Positions 37,943 through 46,405 of a stretch of DNA of 64,000 nt are shown in pieces (position 1 is the stretch's first letter; the number at the start of each line of letters is the position of its first letter). Location: positions 124,001 through 188,000 of the forward strand of contig CANLSM010000004.1 in assembly GCA_947493745.1 (NCBI GenBank), given 5' to 3'. The notes under the pieces are model-generated. The model was not told the origin of the DNA. It saw nothing but the letters and a program-made list of their open reading frames with translations, and did no database searches. The position numbers and the translations under genes are program-made. This stretch comes from an uncultured Paracoccaceae bacterium (GTDB lineage: Bacteria; Pseudomonadota; Alphaproteobacteria; Rhodobacterales; Rhodobacteraceae).

Positions 37943-38745
37943 AGCACACCCCGGCGCAACAGGTTGAGCCCAGCCAGAATGAGAACGAAAAGCACCAGCT
38001 TGCGGAACTCCGCCTGCGGCAGACGGTCCTGCAAGCGCTGGCCCAGCCACATCCCGGCAACAGCGGGCAGGATCAGCCAGGAGGAAAACGGAATGGTGAC
38101 CGTGTTCAGCACGCCGGAATAGAGATGAGCGGCCGTCAACACGATGGACCCGATCAGAAAGGCGATCCCCTGAACCCGCACGATCTCGATCTTGGGCACA
38201 TCACGGGCCAGCAGATACATCAGGATCGGCGGACCCCAGACCCCGGCGAGCCCGCCAAGAAAACCCGCGACAAGACCGACGACCCACTCGATCAGCCCTT
38301 CGTTTTCCTTGCGGTAGCGCGGTTTCCATCCGAGCAGCTGGACCAGGCCGAAGGCGCTGACCACGACCCCCAGAATACTGAAGATCGCGGCCTCCGGCAG
38401 CACGACGATGAGTTGCGCACAAAGCCCGATCAGAACAAAGAGGCTGAGGTTGATCCGCCAGTATTTCAGCAGGCTGCCAAGGGCCGCCACGATCCCGTTG
38501 CGAAGCGACTGCATCAGGTTGGTCACAAGTCCCGGCAGGATCAGGGCAGCGATGGCAACCTCCGCCGACATCAGCGAGCCGATGCCGCTCACCGAAATCA
38601 TCGGCAATGCAAACCCGACCGCCCCCTTGGTGAAACCGGCAAAGAACATGACCGCGAAGGCGAGCCCGACGATCAGAGTTCCATATTCAGAGATGAGACT
38701 GGTCAAGAAAAGCCACGCCCGGAGTTGATCCGGTCGGTCTGCCAT
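37939..38745 (-). CDS. TSUP (TauE/SafE) family membrane permease
   Basis: The 268-residue protein is hydrophobic with about eight membrane segments, for example LIVGLAFAVMFFAGFTKGAVG near the start and GLVAGFLGGLAGVWGPPILMYLL, which resembles the second TSUP repeat. TSUP proteins export sulfite, sulfoacetate or other organic anions. The ATG at 38745 is preferred over a GTG one codon upstream. It is divergent from mcd and convergent with the GGT-like gene. Confidence 0.85.
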   Translation of the reverse strand: MADRPDQLRAWLFLTSLISEYGTLIVGLAFAVMFFAGFTKGAVGFALPMISVSGIGSLMSAEVAIAALILPGLVTNLMQSLRNGIVAALGSLLKYWRINLSLFVLIGLCAQLIVVLPEAAIFSILGVVVSAFGLVQLLGWKPRYRKENEGLIEWVVGLVAGFLGGLAGVWGPPILMYLLARDVPKIEIVRVQGIAFLIGSIVLTAAHLYSGVLNTVTIPFSSWLILPAVAGMWLGQRLQDRLPQAEFRKLVLFVLILAGLNLLRRGVL

Positions 38746-38905
38746 CACGGCGCGGATATATCAACGCTAATAAAATTATGAAATCAGCAATCCAGTGGAA
38801 TTATTATTGCGCGAATATTGACGCGCCTGCCACGCCGCGTATATTTCGCATGTGCACAAAACGAATCCGCACTGCAACACGAACGATCCCTCCAAGGAGC
38901 CCGAC
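38746..38905. promoter_or_regulatory. AT-rich divergent promoter region, TSUP / mcd
   Basis: The part from about 38755 to 38822 is clearly AT-rich compared with the surrounding DNA (runs such as TAATAAAATTATG and AATTATTATTG). A perfect palindrome TGTGCACA lies at 38851-38858. The AAGGAG ribosome-binding site of mcd ends seven bases before its ATG. These are candidate promoter and operator elements; none is proven. Confidence 0.45.
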
Positions 38906-40600
38906 ATGACCATGGCCTCGCACAGTTTCGACCCGTCCGGACCGGTGTTGCCCGATCTGCTGAAATTGACCGCGTCGGCTCTCATCTCCGTCGAGGCCTT
39001 GCTTGACGAGGCAAAGGCTTCACTCTCCCAACAGGTCTCGATCGGAACCGGGATATCCGGCAAGGCGCTGGAGGCGGACCAGTTCGCCGCGCACGGGCTT
39101 GCATGGATGGCAACCTATGCTGAAAGCCTGCGCCAGATGCAGGGCTGGGCCGTGCGTCTGGACGCATCCGGCGCCTTCGGTGAGGTTGAAGCCCTCTTGC
39201 ACCAGATTGCCTTCGGGGAATACCTGTCGCAACTCAAGGGCGGCATCCCTATGTCGCAGACCGAGATCATCCGTCCCCCGGATGTCGGGCTGACGCCGAC
39301 GCAGACCGCCCGCTTCGAGACCGAGACGGTGGCCCACCTTCTGGCTGAGGGAAACACCGATCGCGCGCGCATGCGCCTCTGCGAACTGATGGTCGAGCGC
39401 AAGGGCTCCCCCACCTTCGGCGAAACAGGTCTGGACGATGAATACCGGATGATCCGCGACCAGTTCCGCCGGTTTGCGCAGGACCGCGTGATCCCGCACG
39501 CTCATGAATGGCACCTGCGCGACGCGTTGATCCCGATGAGCATCATCGACGAGATGGGCGAGCTTGGCGTCTTCGGACTGACCATTCCCGAAGAGTTTGG
39601 CGGCTTTGGCATGGGCAAGACCGCGATGTGCGTCGTCTCCGAGGAACTCAGTCGGGGCTATATCGGTGTCGGCTCGCTTGGCACCCGCTCCGAGATTGCC
39701 GCCGAACTGATCCTTTGCGGTGGCACGCAAGCGCAGAAGGCGCACTGGCTGCCGCGCATCGCCAGCGCCGAGATCCTGCCCACGGCGGTCTTCACAGAGC
39801 CCAACACAGGCTCCGATCTTGGCGCCCTGAAAACCCGCGCGGCGCGTGATGGCGACGACTGGGTGCTCAACGGAAACAAGACCTGGATCACCCATGGCGG
39901 GCGCACGGATGTCATGACCGTTCTTGCCCGCACCGATCCCGCGACGGACAACTATTCCGGTCTCTCGATGTTTCTGGCCTCCAAGACCCGTGGCACCGAC
40001 GAAACCCCCTTCCCGGATTCAACCATTCAGGGTGGTGAGATCGAGGTGCTGGGCTATCGCGGCATGAAGGAATACACGCTGGCGCTTGACGATCATCGGG
40101 TCCCGCAGGAGGCCCTGCTGGGCGGCACCGAGGGTCAGGGCTTCAAGCAACTGATGCAGACCTTCGAGAGCGCGCGCATCCAGACCGCCGCCCGCGCCAT
40201 CGGCGTGGCGCAGAACGCGATGGAACTGGCGCTCGACTATGCGCTCGACCGGGTGGCCTTCGGCAAGCCGCTGGCCCGCTTCCCGCGTGTCGCCTCGAAG
40301 CTCGCCATGATGGCGGTCGAGATCATGATCGCCCGTCAGCTCACCTACTATTCGGCTCGCGAGAAGGATGCCGATCGCCGCTGCGATCTCGAAGCCGGGA
40401 TGGCCAAACTACTCGCCGCCCGCGTGGCCTGGTCGAGTGCCGACAACGGCCTGCAGATCCATGGCGGCAACGGCTTCGCGCTCGAATACCCGATCAGCCG
40501 CGTGCTCTGCGATGCGCGTATTCTCAACATCTTCGAGGGTGCCGCCGAAATCCAGGCCCAGGTCATTGCTCGCAGGGTGCTGGAACGCGGCAAAAACTGA
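38906..40600 (+). CDS. mcd: (2S)-methylsuccinyl-CoA dehydrogenase
   Basis: The 564-residue flavoenzyme has an acyl-CoA dehydrogenase core (TIPEEFGGFGMG, AVFTEPNTGSDLGALKT, QIHGGNGFALEYPISR) and a roughly 150-residue N-terminal extension containing HGLAWMATYAESLRQMQGW and IIRPPDVGLTP. This extension is typical of Mcd, which oxidises methylsuccinyl-CoA to mesaconyl-CoA in the ethylmalonyl-CoA pathway for acetyl-CoA assimilation. An AAGGAG site supports the ATG at 38906. A general acyl-CoA dehydrogenase is the fallback. Other pathway genes are not in the window. Confidence 0.85.
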   Translation: MTMASHSFDPSGPVLPDLLKLTASALISVEALLDEAKASLSQQVSIGTGISGKALEADQFAAHGLAWMATYAESLRQMQGWAVRLDASGAFGEVEALLHQIAFGEYLSQLKGGIPMSQTEIIRPPDVGLTPTQTARFETETVAHLLAEGNTDRARMRLCELMVERKGSPTFGETGLDDEYRMIRDQFRRFAQDRVIPHAHEWHLRDALIPMSIIDEMGELGVFGLTIPEEFGGFGMGKTAMCVVSEELSRGYIGVGSLGTRSEIAAELILCGGTQAQKAHWLPRIASAEILPTAVFTEPNTGSDLGALKTRAARDGDDWVLNGNKTWITHGGRTDVMTVLARTDPATDNYSGLSMFLASKTRGTDETPFPDSTIQGGEIEVLGYRGMKEYTLALDDHRVPQEALLGGTEGQGFKQLMQTFESARIQTAARAIGVAQNAMELALDYALDRVAFGKPLARFPRVASKLAMMAVEIMIARQLTYYSAREKDADRRCDLEAGMAKLLAARVAWSSADNGLQIHGGNGFALEYPISRVLCDARILNIFEGAAEIQAQVIARRVLERGKN

Positions 40601-40685
40601 GCCCCTGCCTTGGCTCTGACACAGTCTTGTGAGATGCGGTGGCGGCAGGATCAGGACATTATCTGTCAAAAATGGAAAGCCGCCC

Positions 40686-41078
40686 ATGCACCGCATCTGC
40701 CTTGCCGCCCTTGCTCTTCTCGCCGCCTGTGACGCGCCGGTATCCGAGACCATTGCAGGTGCAGCGCCCATAGGTACGGTCTGGCAGCTCGTCGAACTTG
40801 ACGACGCTCCGTTTCCGGCGCCTGCCACCATGACCTTCACGGCGCAAGGCAATCTCGCCGGTCAGGCCCCCTGCAACAGCTTCACGGCCGAGCAGACAGC
40901 CCCGCTCCCCTGGTTCGATCTCGGACCCCTTGTCACGACCCGACGTGCCTGCCCCGCACTGCCCGCCGAACAGAAGTTTCTCGATCATCTGGCGCGGATG
41001 GACTTCTCTGAAGTTGCCGGAGACCGGCTTCTCCTGAACAACGCAAACGGCGAGACACTGCTCTTCGCCAAACGCTGA
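40686..41078 (+). CDS. META domain (HslJ-like) lipoprotein
   Basis: The 130-residue product starts MHRICLAALALLAACD, a lipoprotein signal with Cys15. The rest is a META domain: TVWQLVELDDAPFPAPATMTF, GQAPCNSFTAEQ and the TRRACPALPAEQKFLDHL motif. META proteins such as HslJ are envelope proteins linked to stress or drug resistance, mechanism unknown. The start follows mcd by 85 bases. A repeated hairpin element lies after its stop. Confidence 0.82.
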   Translation: MHRICLAALALLAACDAPVSETIAGAAPIGTVWQLVELDDAPFPAPATMTFTAQGNLAGQAPCNSFTAEQTAPLPWFDLGPLVTTRRACPALPAEQKFLDHLARMDFSEVAGDRLLLNNANGETLLFAKR

Positions 41079-41103
41079 CAGCTTCTTTTTGGCTTAAATA
41101 TCC

Positions 41104-41116
41104 CCGCCGGAGGCGG
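41104..41116 (-). terminator. Hairpin terminator, copy 2 of the short repeated element
   Basis: A perfect five-base-pair stem (CCGCC / GGCGG, three-base loop) follows the end of the Tag-like gene on the minus strand and continues into GATATTTAAGCC and AAAAAGAAG. The same hairpin and tail follow the MORN gene at 5764-5800 on the plus strand. Both copies are in convergent junctions. A terminator role fits; such elements are common in Rhodobacteraceae. Confidence 0.6.
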
Positions 41117-41131
41117 CGCCGGTCCTGCCTG

Positions 41132-41797
41132 TCAGCCGACCGACATGGCCAGAATGCGGCTCATTCTTGTATAGCTTTCGCCGGTTTCCGCATGCCATGC
41201 ATTGAATGCCGCCTGCACCTTCTCCAAGGCTGATTTCGACGTCGCGGGCCCGTCGATCACACCCGCCACACCCAGCGCGGTCACCACGTCGCGCGAGAGG
41301 ATGAAACAGTCCCGCCCGAGAAATCGCAACGCATACTGCCCGGTCATGCCTCCCAACCGCGTGCCACGTGATTTCAGCAGATTGAGCAAGCCGATATGGT
41401 CGTCCGTCGGCCACCCGCCGATATGGGCAGCAGCGCTGCCATGTGCCTCTGCCAGGTCACTGAGGAAAATCGCATTGTCTCGGATCGACAGGATCTTCTT
41501 CGCATGACGCACGATGTCTGCATTCTTCAGATGCAGGTCGAGATCCTCGTCGGACATCATCGCATTGCGACCAATGTCGAAGCCGTGAAATGCGGCCTCG
41601 AAGCCCGGCCACTTGTTCTCGACCACCGACCAGTTGAATCCGGCCTGAAAAATCCGCTTGGAGAACTCAGACAACACCCGATCATCGCCAAGTGTCGAAA
41701 TGTCCCGCGGCGCATGGCTCTCCGACAACAGGCGCTCCAGTTCAGCCTCGCCCTTACGCTCAGTCGCGCGCGCGCGGATGGTTTCAAAGCTCTGCAT
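41132..41797 (-). CDS. DNA-3-methyladenine glycosylase I-like (Tag superfamily) protein
   Basis: The 221-residue protein aligns by eye with Tag around IFQAGFNWSVVENKWPGFEAAF, FDIGRNAMMSDEDLDLHL and ADIVRHAKKILSI. Tag removes 3-methyladenine from DNA. The zinc-binding Cys/His residues at both ends of E. coli Tag are not present here, and the base-contacting glutamate (E38 of E. coli Tag) appears to be Arg in SKRIFQAG. So the fold is clear but the activity is not. Its start overlaps the end of recO by 14 bases, which suggests a repair role. Confidence 0.75.
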   Translation of the reverse strand: MQSFETIRARATERKGEAELERLLSESHAPRDISTLGDDRVLSEFSKRIFQAGFNWSVVENKWPGFEAAFHGFDIGRNAMMSDEDLDLHLKNADIVRHAKKILSIRDNAIFLSDLAEAHGSAAAHIGGWPTDDHIGLLNLLKSRGTRLGGMTGQYALRFLGRDCFILSRDVVTALGVAGVIDGPATSKSALEKVQAAFNAWHAETGESYTRMSRILAMSVG

Positions 41798-42518
41798 GTT
41801 CTTCCCTTTCCAACACCCTCACCAATCTTTCCCGTGCAGGCGGCAGGTCCGCCTTTCCTAATGCCGGGGCCAGCCAGTTCAACAGGAAATGGCCTGTCAT
41901 CCGCAAGCCATCCGAAACGCGCCCCCGCGGTTCGTTTTCGCGCCACAGGAACTCCGGCAGCGGCAAAAGGCGGTCCTCCCAACCGGCGCCGACAGCGCGG
42001 CTGACCGCACGTCCCGATCTGGGAGAGACATGGGCCAGATCCTCGCCGGTCCCACTGACCGCACAGGCTTTCAGGTCAAGCCCGAAGCCAAGCTCGCGCA
42101 GGAGCGCCACCTCCCACCGCACGTAAGGCCGGTGCCAGTGATCACCCGCACCCAACGCATCCATCAGTGCAACCGTGTGATGGTAGAGTTTGGGATGCGG
42201 CTCCCGCTCCGGCATCGCATAGGAGATCAGGCTGGCCATTGCGTTCAGACCCGCAAGGGCCGGGCGATCCCCCAGCACATCACCCATCCGTGAGCGCAAC
42301 GGCTCCACGGTGAAAGCGCCCAGATGCTCCTCCAGACGCGCGCGCCAGGCAACCGATAGCTGCGTACCAGGTTGCAGATGTGGCGCCATCTTGCGCGAGG
42401 CACCGCCGCGAACCACACCCGCGTGCCGACCGTGATCGGCGGTGAAGACCTCCACAATCGCAGAGCCCTCGCCATGCTTGCGGACAGCCAGCAGAACTCC
42501 CTCATCACGCCATTCCAT
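41784..42518 (-). CDS. recO: DNA repair protein RecO
   Basis: The 244-residue protein starts MEWRDEGVLLAVRKHGEGSA, typical for RecO, with an N-terminal OB fold (FTADHGRHAGVVRGGASRK) and a helical C-terminal part (YVRWEVALLRELGFGLDL). RecO helps load RecA at gaps with RecR/RecF. The zinc cysteines of some RecO proteins are largely absent, as in other alphaproteobacteria. In relatives recO is often near era; here about 9.6 kb of other genes lie between recO and the era-DUF1491 pair. Confidence 0.9.
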   Translation of the reverse strand: MEWRDEGVLLAVRKHGEGSAIVEVFTADHGRHAGVVRGGASRKMAPHLQPGTQLSVAWRARLEEHLGAFTVEPLRSRMGDVLGDRPALAGLNAMASLISYAMPEREPHPKLYHHTVALMDALGAGDHWHRPYVRWEVALLRELGFGLDLKACAVSGTGEDLAHVSPRSGRAVSRAVGAGWEDRLLPLPEFLWRENEPRGRVSDGLRMTGHFLLNWLAPALGKADLPPARERLVRVLEREEHAEL

Positions 42519-42550
42519 GAGCCGAGCCTAGGGCGATGGGTACAAGCGGA

Positions 42551-43579
42551 TCAAGACGCATCTTGCAAGCACAGGCGGCCCAGACGGGTGGCCTCGGCCT
42601 GCGCCCGGATCGCCAGTTCCATCACTGTGAAGCAATGGGCCTGGCTCATGGCGGTCTCGGTGCGATCGCTGATATCGTCGGCAAGCGCCTGAAAATACCG
42701 CAATGGCATGTCGGATGCGTCTATATGTTCGCAGCGTTGGCCGTTCACCAGATAGAGGTGATCGGTCCCCGCGCGACCCGTCACATCGACATATTTGCGC
42801 AACTCGATATAGCCCTCCGTGCCCAGAATGGTCAGCCTGCCGTCACCCCATGTCGGCAGAGCATCAGGCGTGTACCAGTCGACCCGGATATAGCCCTGCG
42901 CCTGATCGGATCGCAGCAGGATCTCACCGAAATCCTCCAGTCCCGGATCACCCGGATTGGTGAAATTTCCGACGCTCGACGTCACGATCTCCGCCTGCGA
43001 GGCGCCTGCAAAGAACAGGAACTGGTCGATCTGGTGCGAGGCGATATCACACAGAATACCGCCATATTGCGCGGGATCGAAAAACCAGTCCGGTCGGGTC
43101 TTCCGGTTCAGCCGATGCGGGCCGAGACCGATGGTCTGCACCACCTTGCCGATTGCACCGCCCGCGACAAGCTCGGCCGCCTTTTCCACGCACGGCACCT
43201 CGAAGCGTTCGGAAAAATCGACCGACCAGATGCGGCCCGTTCGGGCAACCGTGGCCCGCAAGGCCTCAAGCTGTTCCAGCGTCGTGCAACCGGGCTTGTC
43301 AGTCATCACGTCCTTGCCGGCGTCCATCGCCTCGATGGCAAGGGCAGCGCGCCGCGCCGGGATGCCCGCTATCAGGACAAGGTCAATCGAAGGGTCGTCC
43401 AGAAGCTGTCGCCGATCCCCGACCCTCGGCACATCCGGGAACCGCTTCGTAAACCCGGCCGCCGTAAGTGGTTCCCCTTCCGTCCACCAGCCCGCACAGA
43501 CGTAACCGGCCCCGATCATGCCGCTGAGCTGACCATAGATATGCCGGTGATCAATTCCGATGACCGCAAGTTTACGCAT
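42551..43579 (-). CDS. Gfo/Idh/MocA family oxidoreductase
   Basis: The 342-residue protein has an N-terminal NAD(P)-binding fold (start MRKLAVIGIDHRHIYGQLSG), the MTDKPGCTTLEQL segment containing the catalytic-type Lys-Pro, and a C-terminal alpha/beta domain with GGILCDIASHQIDQFLFFAG. The family oxidises or reduces sugars, inositols and related compounds; the substrate here is unknown. The ATG at 43579 is chosen because the upstream open frame is antisense noise. It begins the block between recO and DUF1491 and is 32 bases from recO. Confidence 0.87.
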   Translation of the reverse strand: MRKLAVIGIDHRHIYGQLSGMIGAGYVCAGWWTEGEPLTAAGFTKRFPDVPRVGDRRQLLDDPSIDLVLIAGIPARRAALAIEAMDAGKDVMTDKPGCTTLEQLEALRATVARTGRIWSVDFSERFEVPCVEKAAELVAGGAIGKVVQTIGLGPHRLNRKTRPDWFFDPAQYGGILCDIASHQIDQFLFFAGASQAEIVTSSVGNFTNPGDPGLEDFGEILLRSDQAQGYIRVDWYTPDALPTWGDGRLTILGTEGYIELRKYVDVTGRAGTDHLYLVNGQRCEHIDASDMPLRYFQALADDISDRTETAMSQAHCFTVMELAIRAQAEATRLGRLCLQDAS

Positions 43580-43712
43580 GTGACCTCGTCCGCAAGGGGT
43601 TATTCCTGAAAGGCGGAGCATAATGCCAATTGATTGCAAACGACCAGAGCGTGACCTTGAATCCGGCTTGGTCCGTTCGCAGATAAACGGGTGACAATGC
43701 GGGGTTCGCAAC

Positions 43713-44810
43713 ATGCACAGGCTCTTGCCGGTCATTCTTTTGGTCCTATGGGGAAGCATCAGCATGGCCGAGCCGACCAAGACAGTGTTTGAGAGCCGGT
43801 TTGAGGCGATCGCCTCGGAGGATCCGCGTTTTGCAATGGCCGCCACCTTCGCATTCGGAGACGACACGCCGGTGACCAGGACTGCGGGACCGCAAAGCAA
43901 GGGCAGCCAGCGGCCGGTTGGCGCAGACGCAGCCTGGCATATCGGCTCGATCACCAAATCATTCACGAGCACCCTCATCCTGAAACTGGCCGAGCAGGGA
44001 AAGCTATCGCTTCATGCGCCGGTGGGCACGTTACTCGACCGACATTCGGACCAGATGCATCCCGACTGGCAGGCGATCACGCTGCATCAGATGCTCAGCC
44101 ACACCGCCGGACTGCCGGCAAACGCGACAAGCCTGCAGATGATGCAGGGAGACAGCGATGATCCGGCGAAAACCCGGATCGACCTTCTTCAGGCGCATTG
44201 GGTCAAGAACCTGCCCGGCGAGCCGGGCACGTTCGAATACTCCAATATCGGTTATGTCCTGGCGGGTGTCGTGGCCGAGGAGGTGACCGGCCAGCCTTGG
44301 GAAACACTGATCCGGGACGAAATTGCGGGGCCGCTTTCCCTCTCCTCGCTCGGGTTCGGCGCGCCGGTCGGCCCGGACGACCCGTGGGGTCACAAATCGT
44401 TTCTCGGGTTCAAGAGCGCCGTGGACCCCGACCGGGGTCGCACCGACAATCCCAACTGGATGGGTCCCGCAGGGCGGCTTCACATAAGCATTGCCGACCT
44501 TGCCCGCTGGGGGCAGGCCCATCTCGCGGCCTGCCGGGGGGAGCGGCCGGAGCTTTTGTCACAGCAAAGCTGTCTTGCGATGCGGACGCCCGTTTCCGAG
44601 GATTACGGATATGGCTGGGTGATCCAATCCATGGCGGAACAGGATGCCACGATCATCTGGCACAATGGTTCCAACACGATGTGGTACGCGGTTCTGGCAA
44701 TGATACCGGAGCAGGATCTGGTCGTGGCCGTCGCTCTCAACCGGATGGACGCACCGCGCGTCGATGCCGCCGTGAAAGACCTGATCGGCACTCTGCTTGA
44801 CGCGCGCTAG
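43713..44810 (+). CDS. Serine hydrolase of the beta-lactamase/class C family, exported
   Basis: The 365-residue product has a signal peptide (MHRLLPVILLVLWGSISMA) and class C beta-lactamase-like motifs: S79-x-x-K82 (GSITKS), YSN in EYSNIGYVLAG and HNG in IIWHNGSNTM. The family includes D-aminopeptidases, carboxypeptidases, esterases and beta-lactamases. Its place beside a peptide operon with an M19 dipeptidase makes peptide or D-amino acid cleavage plausible, but this is inference. Its stop overlaps the end of the ABC ATPase gene by four bases. Confidence 0.85.
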   Translation: MHRLLPVILLVLWGSISMAEPTKTVFESRFEAIASEDPRFAMAATFAFGDDTPVTRTAGPQSKGSQRPVGADAAWHIGSITKSFTSTLILKLAEQGKLSLHAPVGTLLDRHSDQMHPDWQAITLHQMLSHTAGLPANATSLQMMQGDSDDPAKTRIDLLQAHWVKNLPGEPGTFEYSNIGYVLAGVVAEEVTGQPWETLIRDEIAGPLSLSSLGFGAPVGPDDPWGHKSFLGFKSAVDPDRGRTDNPNWMGPAGRLHISIADLARWGQAHLAACRGERPELLSQQSCLAMRTPVSEDYGYGWVIQSMAEQDATIIWHNGSNTMWYAVLAMIPEQDLVVAVALNRMDAPRVDAAVKDLIGTLLDAR

Positions 44811-45547
44811 ATCGACGCCTCCAGCAGGTGTTGCGAATAGGGATGGGTCGCCTGCATGCCGCGCAGCGCCGCCACATCCATGATCTCCACGATCTCGCCA
44901 TCCTTCATGACAGCCAGACGCTCGCACATGTGGCCCACCACCGAAAGATCATGTGAAACCATCAGATAGGTCAGCCCCCGATCCTTGCGCAGATCGGTCA
45001 GCAGGTTGAGGATTTCCGCCTGCACCGAGACGTCGAGCGCCGAGGTCGGCTCGTCCAGCAGCAGCAGTTGCGGCTCGGGTGCCAGCGCGCGTGCAATCGC
45101 CACGCGCTGCCGCTGCCCGCCCGAAAGCTGGTGCGGATAGCGGAAGCGAAACTTCTGGCCCAGCCCGACATCATCGAGCAGCTTGACCACCCGTGTGTCG
45201 ATATCCCGGAAGCCATGCAGATGAAGCGTCTCACCCAGAACCTGATCGACCGAATGACGCGGGTGAAGCGAAGCGTATGGGTCCTGAAACACCATCTGAA
45301 CGGTCTTGTAGAAGGTCTTCACGCGCGCCTTGCTGATCTGCTTGCCGTCGACCGTGATCGTACCGCTCCAGTCAGGTGCGAGGCCGGTGATGGCCCGCAG
45401 AATGGTGGATTTGCCCGAGCCGCTTTCCCCGACCAGACCGAAACTCGCGCCCTGCTCGACGGTAAAGCCCGCGCCCTTGACCGCATCCACCCGATCGCGT
45501 CCGGCCCCGAACCAGACATTGAGCTTCTCGATCTGCAGCATGCTCAT
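44807..45547 (-). CDS. Peptide ABC transporter ATPase, DppF-like
   Basis: The 246-residue ATPase (start MSMLQIEKLNVWFGAG) has Walker A GESGSGKST, signature LSGGQRQR and Walker B LLLLDEPTSALD. It energises import through the two permeases of the operon. Its ATG overlaps the stop of the preceding ATPase gene by four bases. It is shorter than typical DppF (about 330 residues): the C-terminal oligopeptide-type extension ends soon after THPYSQHLL. It is the last gene of the operon. Confidence 0.9.
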   Translation of the reverse strand: MSMLQIEKLNVWFGAGRDRVDAVKGAGFTVEQGASFGLVGESGSGKSTILRAITGLAPDWSGTITVDGKQISKARVKTFYKTVQMVFQDPYASLHPRHSVDQVLGETLHLHGFRDIDTRVVKLLDDVGLGQKFRFRYPHQLSGGQRQRVAIARALAPEPQLLLLDEPTSALDVSVQAEILNLLTDLRKDRGLTYLMVSHDLSVVGHMCERLAVMKDGEIVEIMDVAALRGMQATHPYSQHLLEASI

Positions 45548-46398
45548 ACCCGGCCACTCACACTGTCTGCATCCGCCCATTCCGGGTCGCGTTGCAGCAC
45601 TTCCAGCCGGTCCTTGGGGGCATCAAGCCGTGGCAGTGAGTTCAGCAGACCCCGCGTATAGGGATGTTGCGCGTCATGCAGCTTGTCTGCGTCACAGATC
45701 TCGACGATCCGTCCCGCATACATGATCAGCACCCGGTCGCAGAAATCGGCCACAAGGTTGAGATCATGACTGATGAAAATCAGGCCCATGCCACGTTCCT
45801 TGACCAGTCTGTCCATGATATCTAGCACCTGACGCTGTACCGAGACATCGAGGGCAGAGGTCGGCTCATCGGCGATCAGGATCTCGGGGTTCGGGATCAG
45901 CATCATCGCGATCATGATGCGCTGCCCCATGCCGCCCGACATCTCGTGCGGATAGGCGCGCATGACGCGCTCCGGGTCGCGGATCGAAACCGCCTCCAGC
46001 ATCTCAAGCGACTTGGCGTAGGCCTCCGACTTGCTGGCCCGGTTGTGGAGCCTGTAGGCTTCGATGATCTGGTTGCCGATGGTCATCACCGGATTGAGCG
46101 AGAACTTCGGGTCCTGCATGACCATGGAAATCCGCTGGCCGCGCACCGATCGCATCTCGCGCTCGGATTTCTTCATCAGATCGACGCCCTCCAGCGAGAT
46201 CTGATCGGCGGTGACAATGCCCGGTGGCCGGATCAGGCGCAAAATGGCCCGCCCGGTCATCGACTTGCCCGAGCCGCTTTCACCCACAATCCCCAGCCGT
46301 TCACGCCCCAGCGTGAAGGACACACCGCGCACCGCATCGAAGACGCCCCTTCGGGAGGGGAACCTGACCCAGAGATTTTCGACATCGAGAAGGTTCAT
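45544..46398 (-). CDS. Peptide ABC transporter ATPase, DppD-like
   Basis: The 284-residue ATPase (start MNLLDVENLWVRFPSRR) has Walker A GESGSGKS, signature MSGGMGQR, and Walker B ILIADEPTSALD. The C-terminal HPYTRGLLNSLPRL is the oligopeptide/dipeptide-type extension. It starts seven bases after the upstream permease stop and overlaps the next ATPase gene by four bases. Confidence 0.9.
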   Translation of the reverse strand: MNLLDVENLWVRFPSRRGVFDAVRGVSFTLGRERLGIVGESGSGKSMTGRAILRLIRPPGIVTADQISLEGVDLMKKSEREMRSVRGQRISMVMQDPKFSLNPVMTIGNQIIEAYRLHNRASKSEAYAKSLEMLEAVSIRDPERVMRAYPHEMSGGMGQRIMIAMMLIPNPEILIADEPTSALDVSVQRQVLDIMDRLVKERGMGLIFISHDLNLVADFCDRVLIMYAGRIVEICDADKLHDAQHPYTRGLLNSLPRLDAPKDRLEVLQRDPEWADADSVSGRV

Positions 46399-46405
46399 AG
46401 CATGC

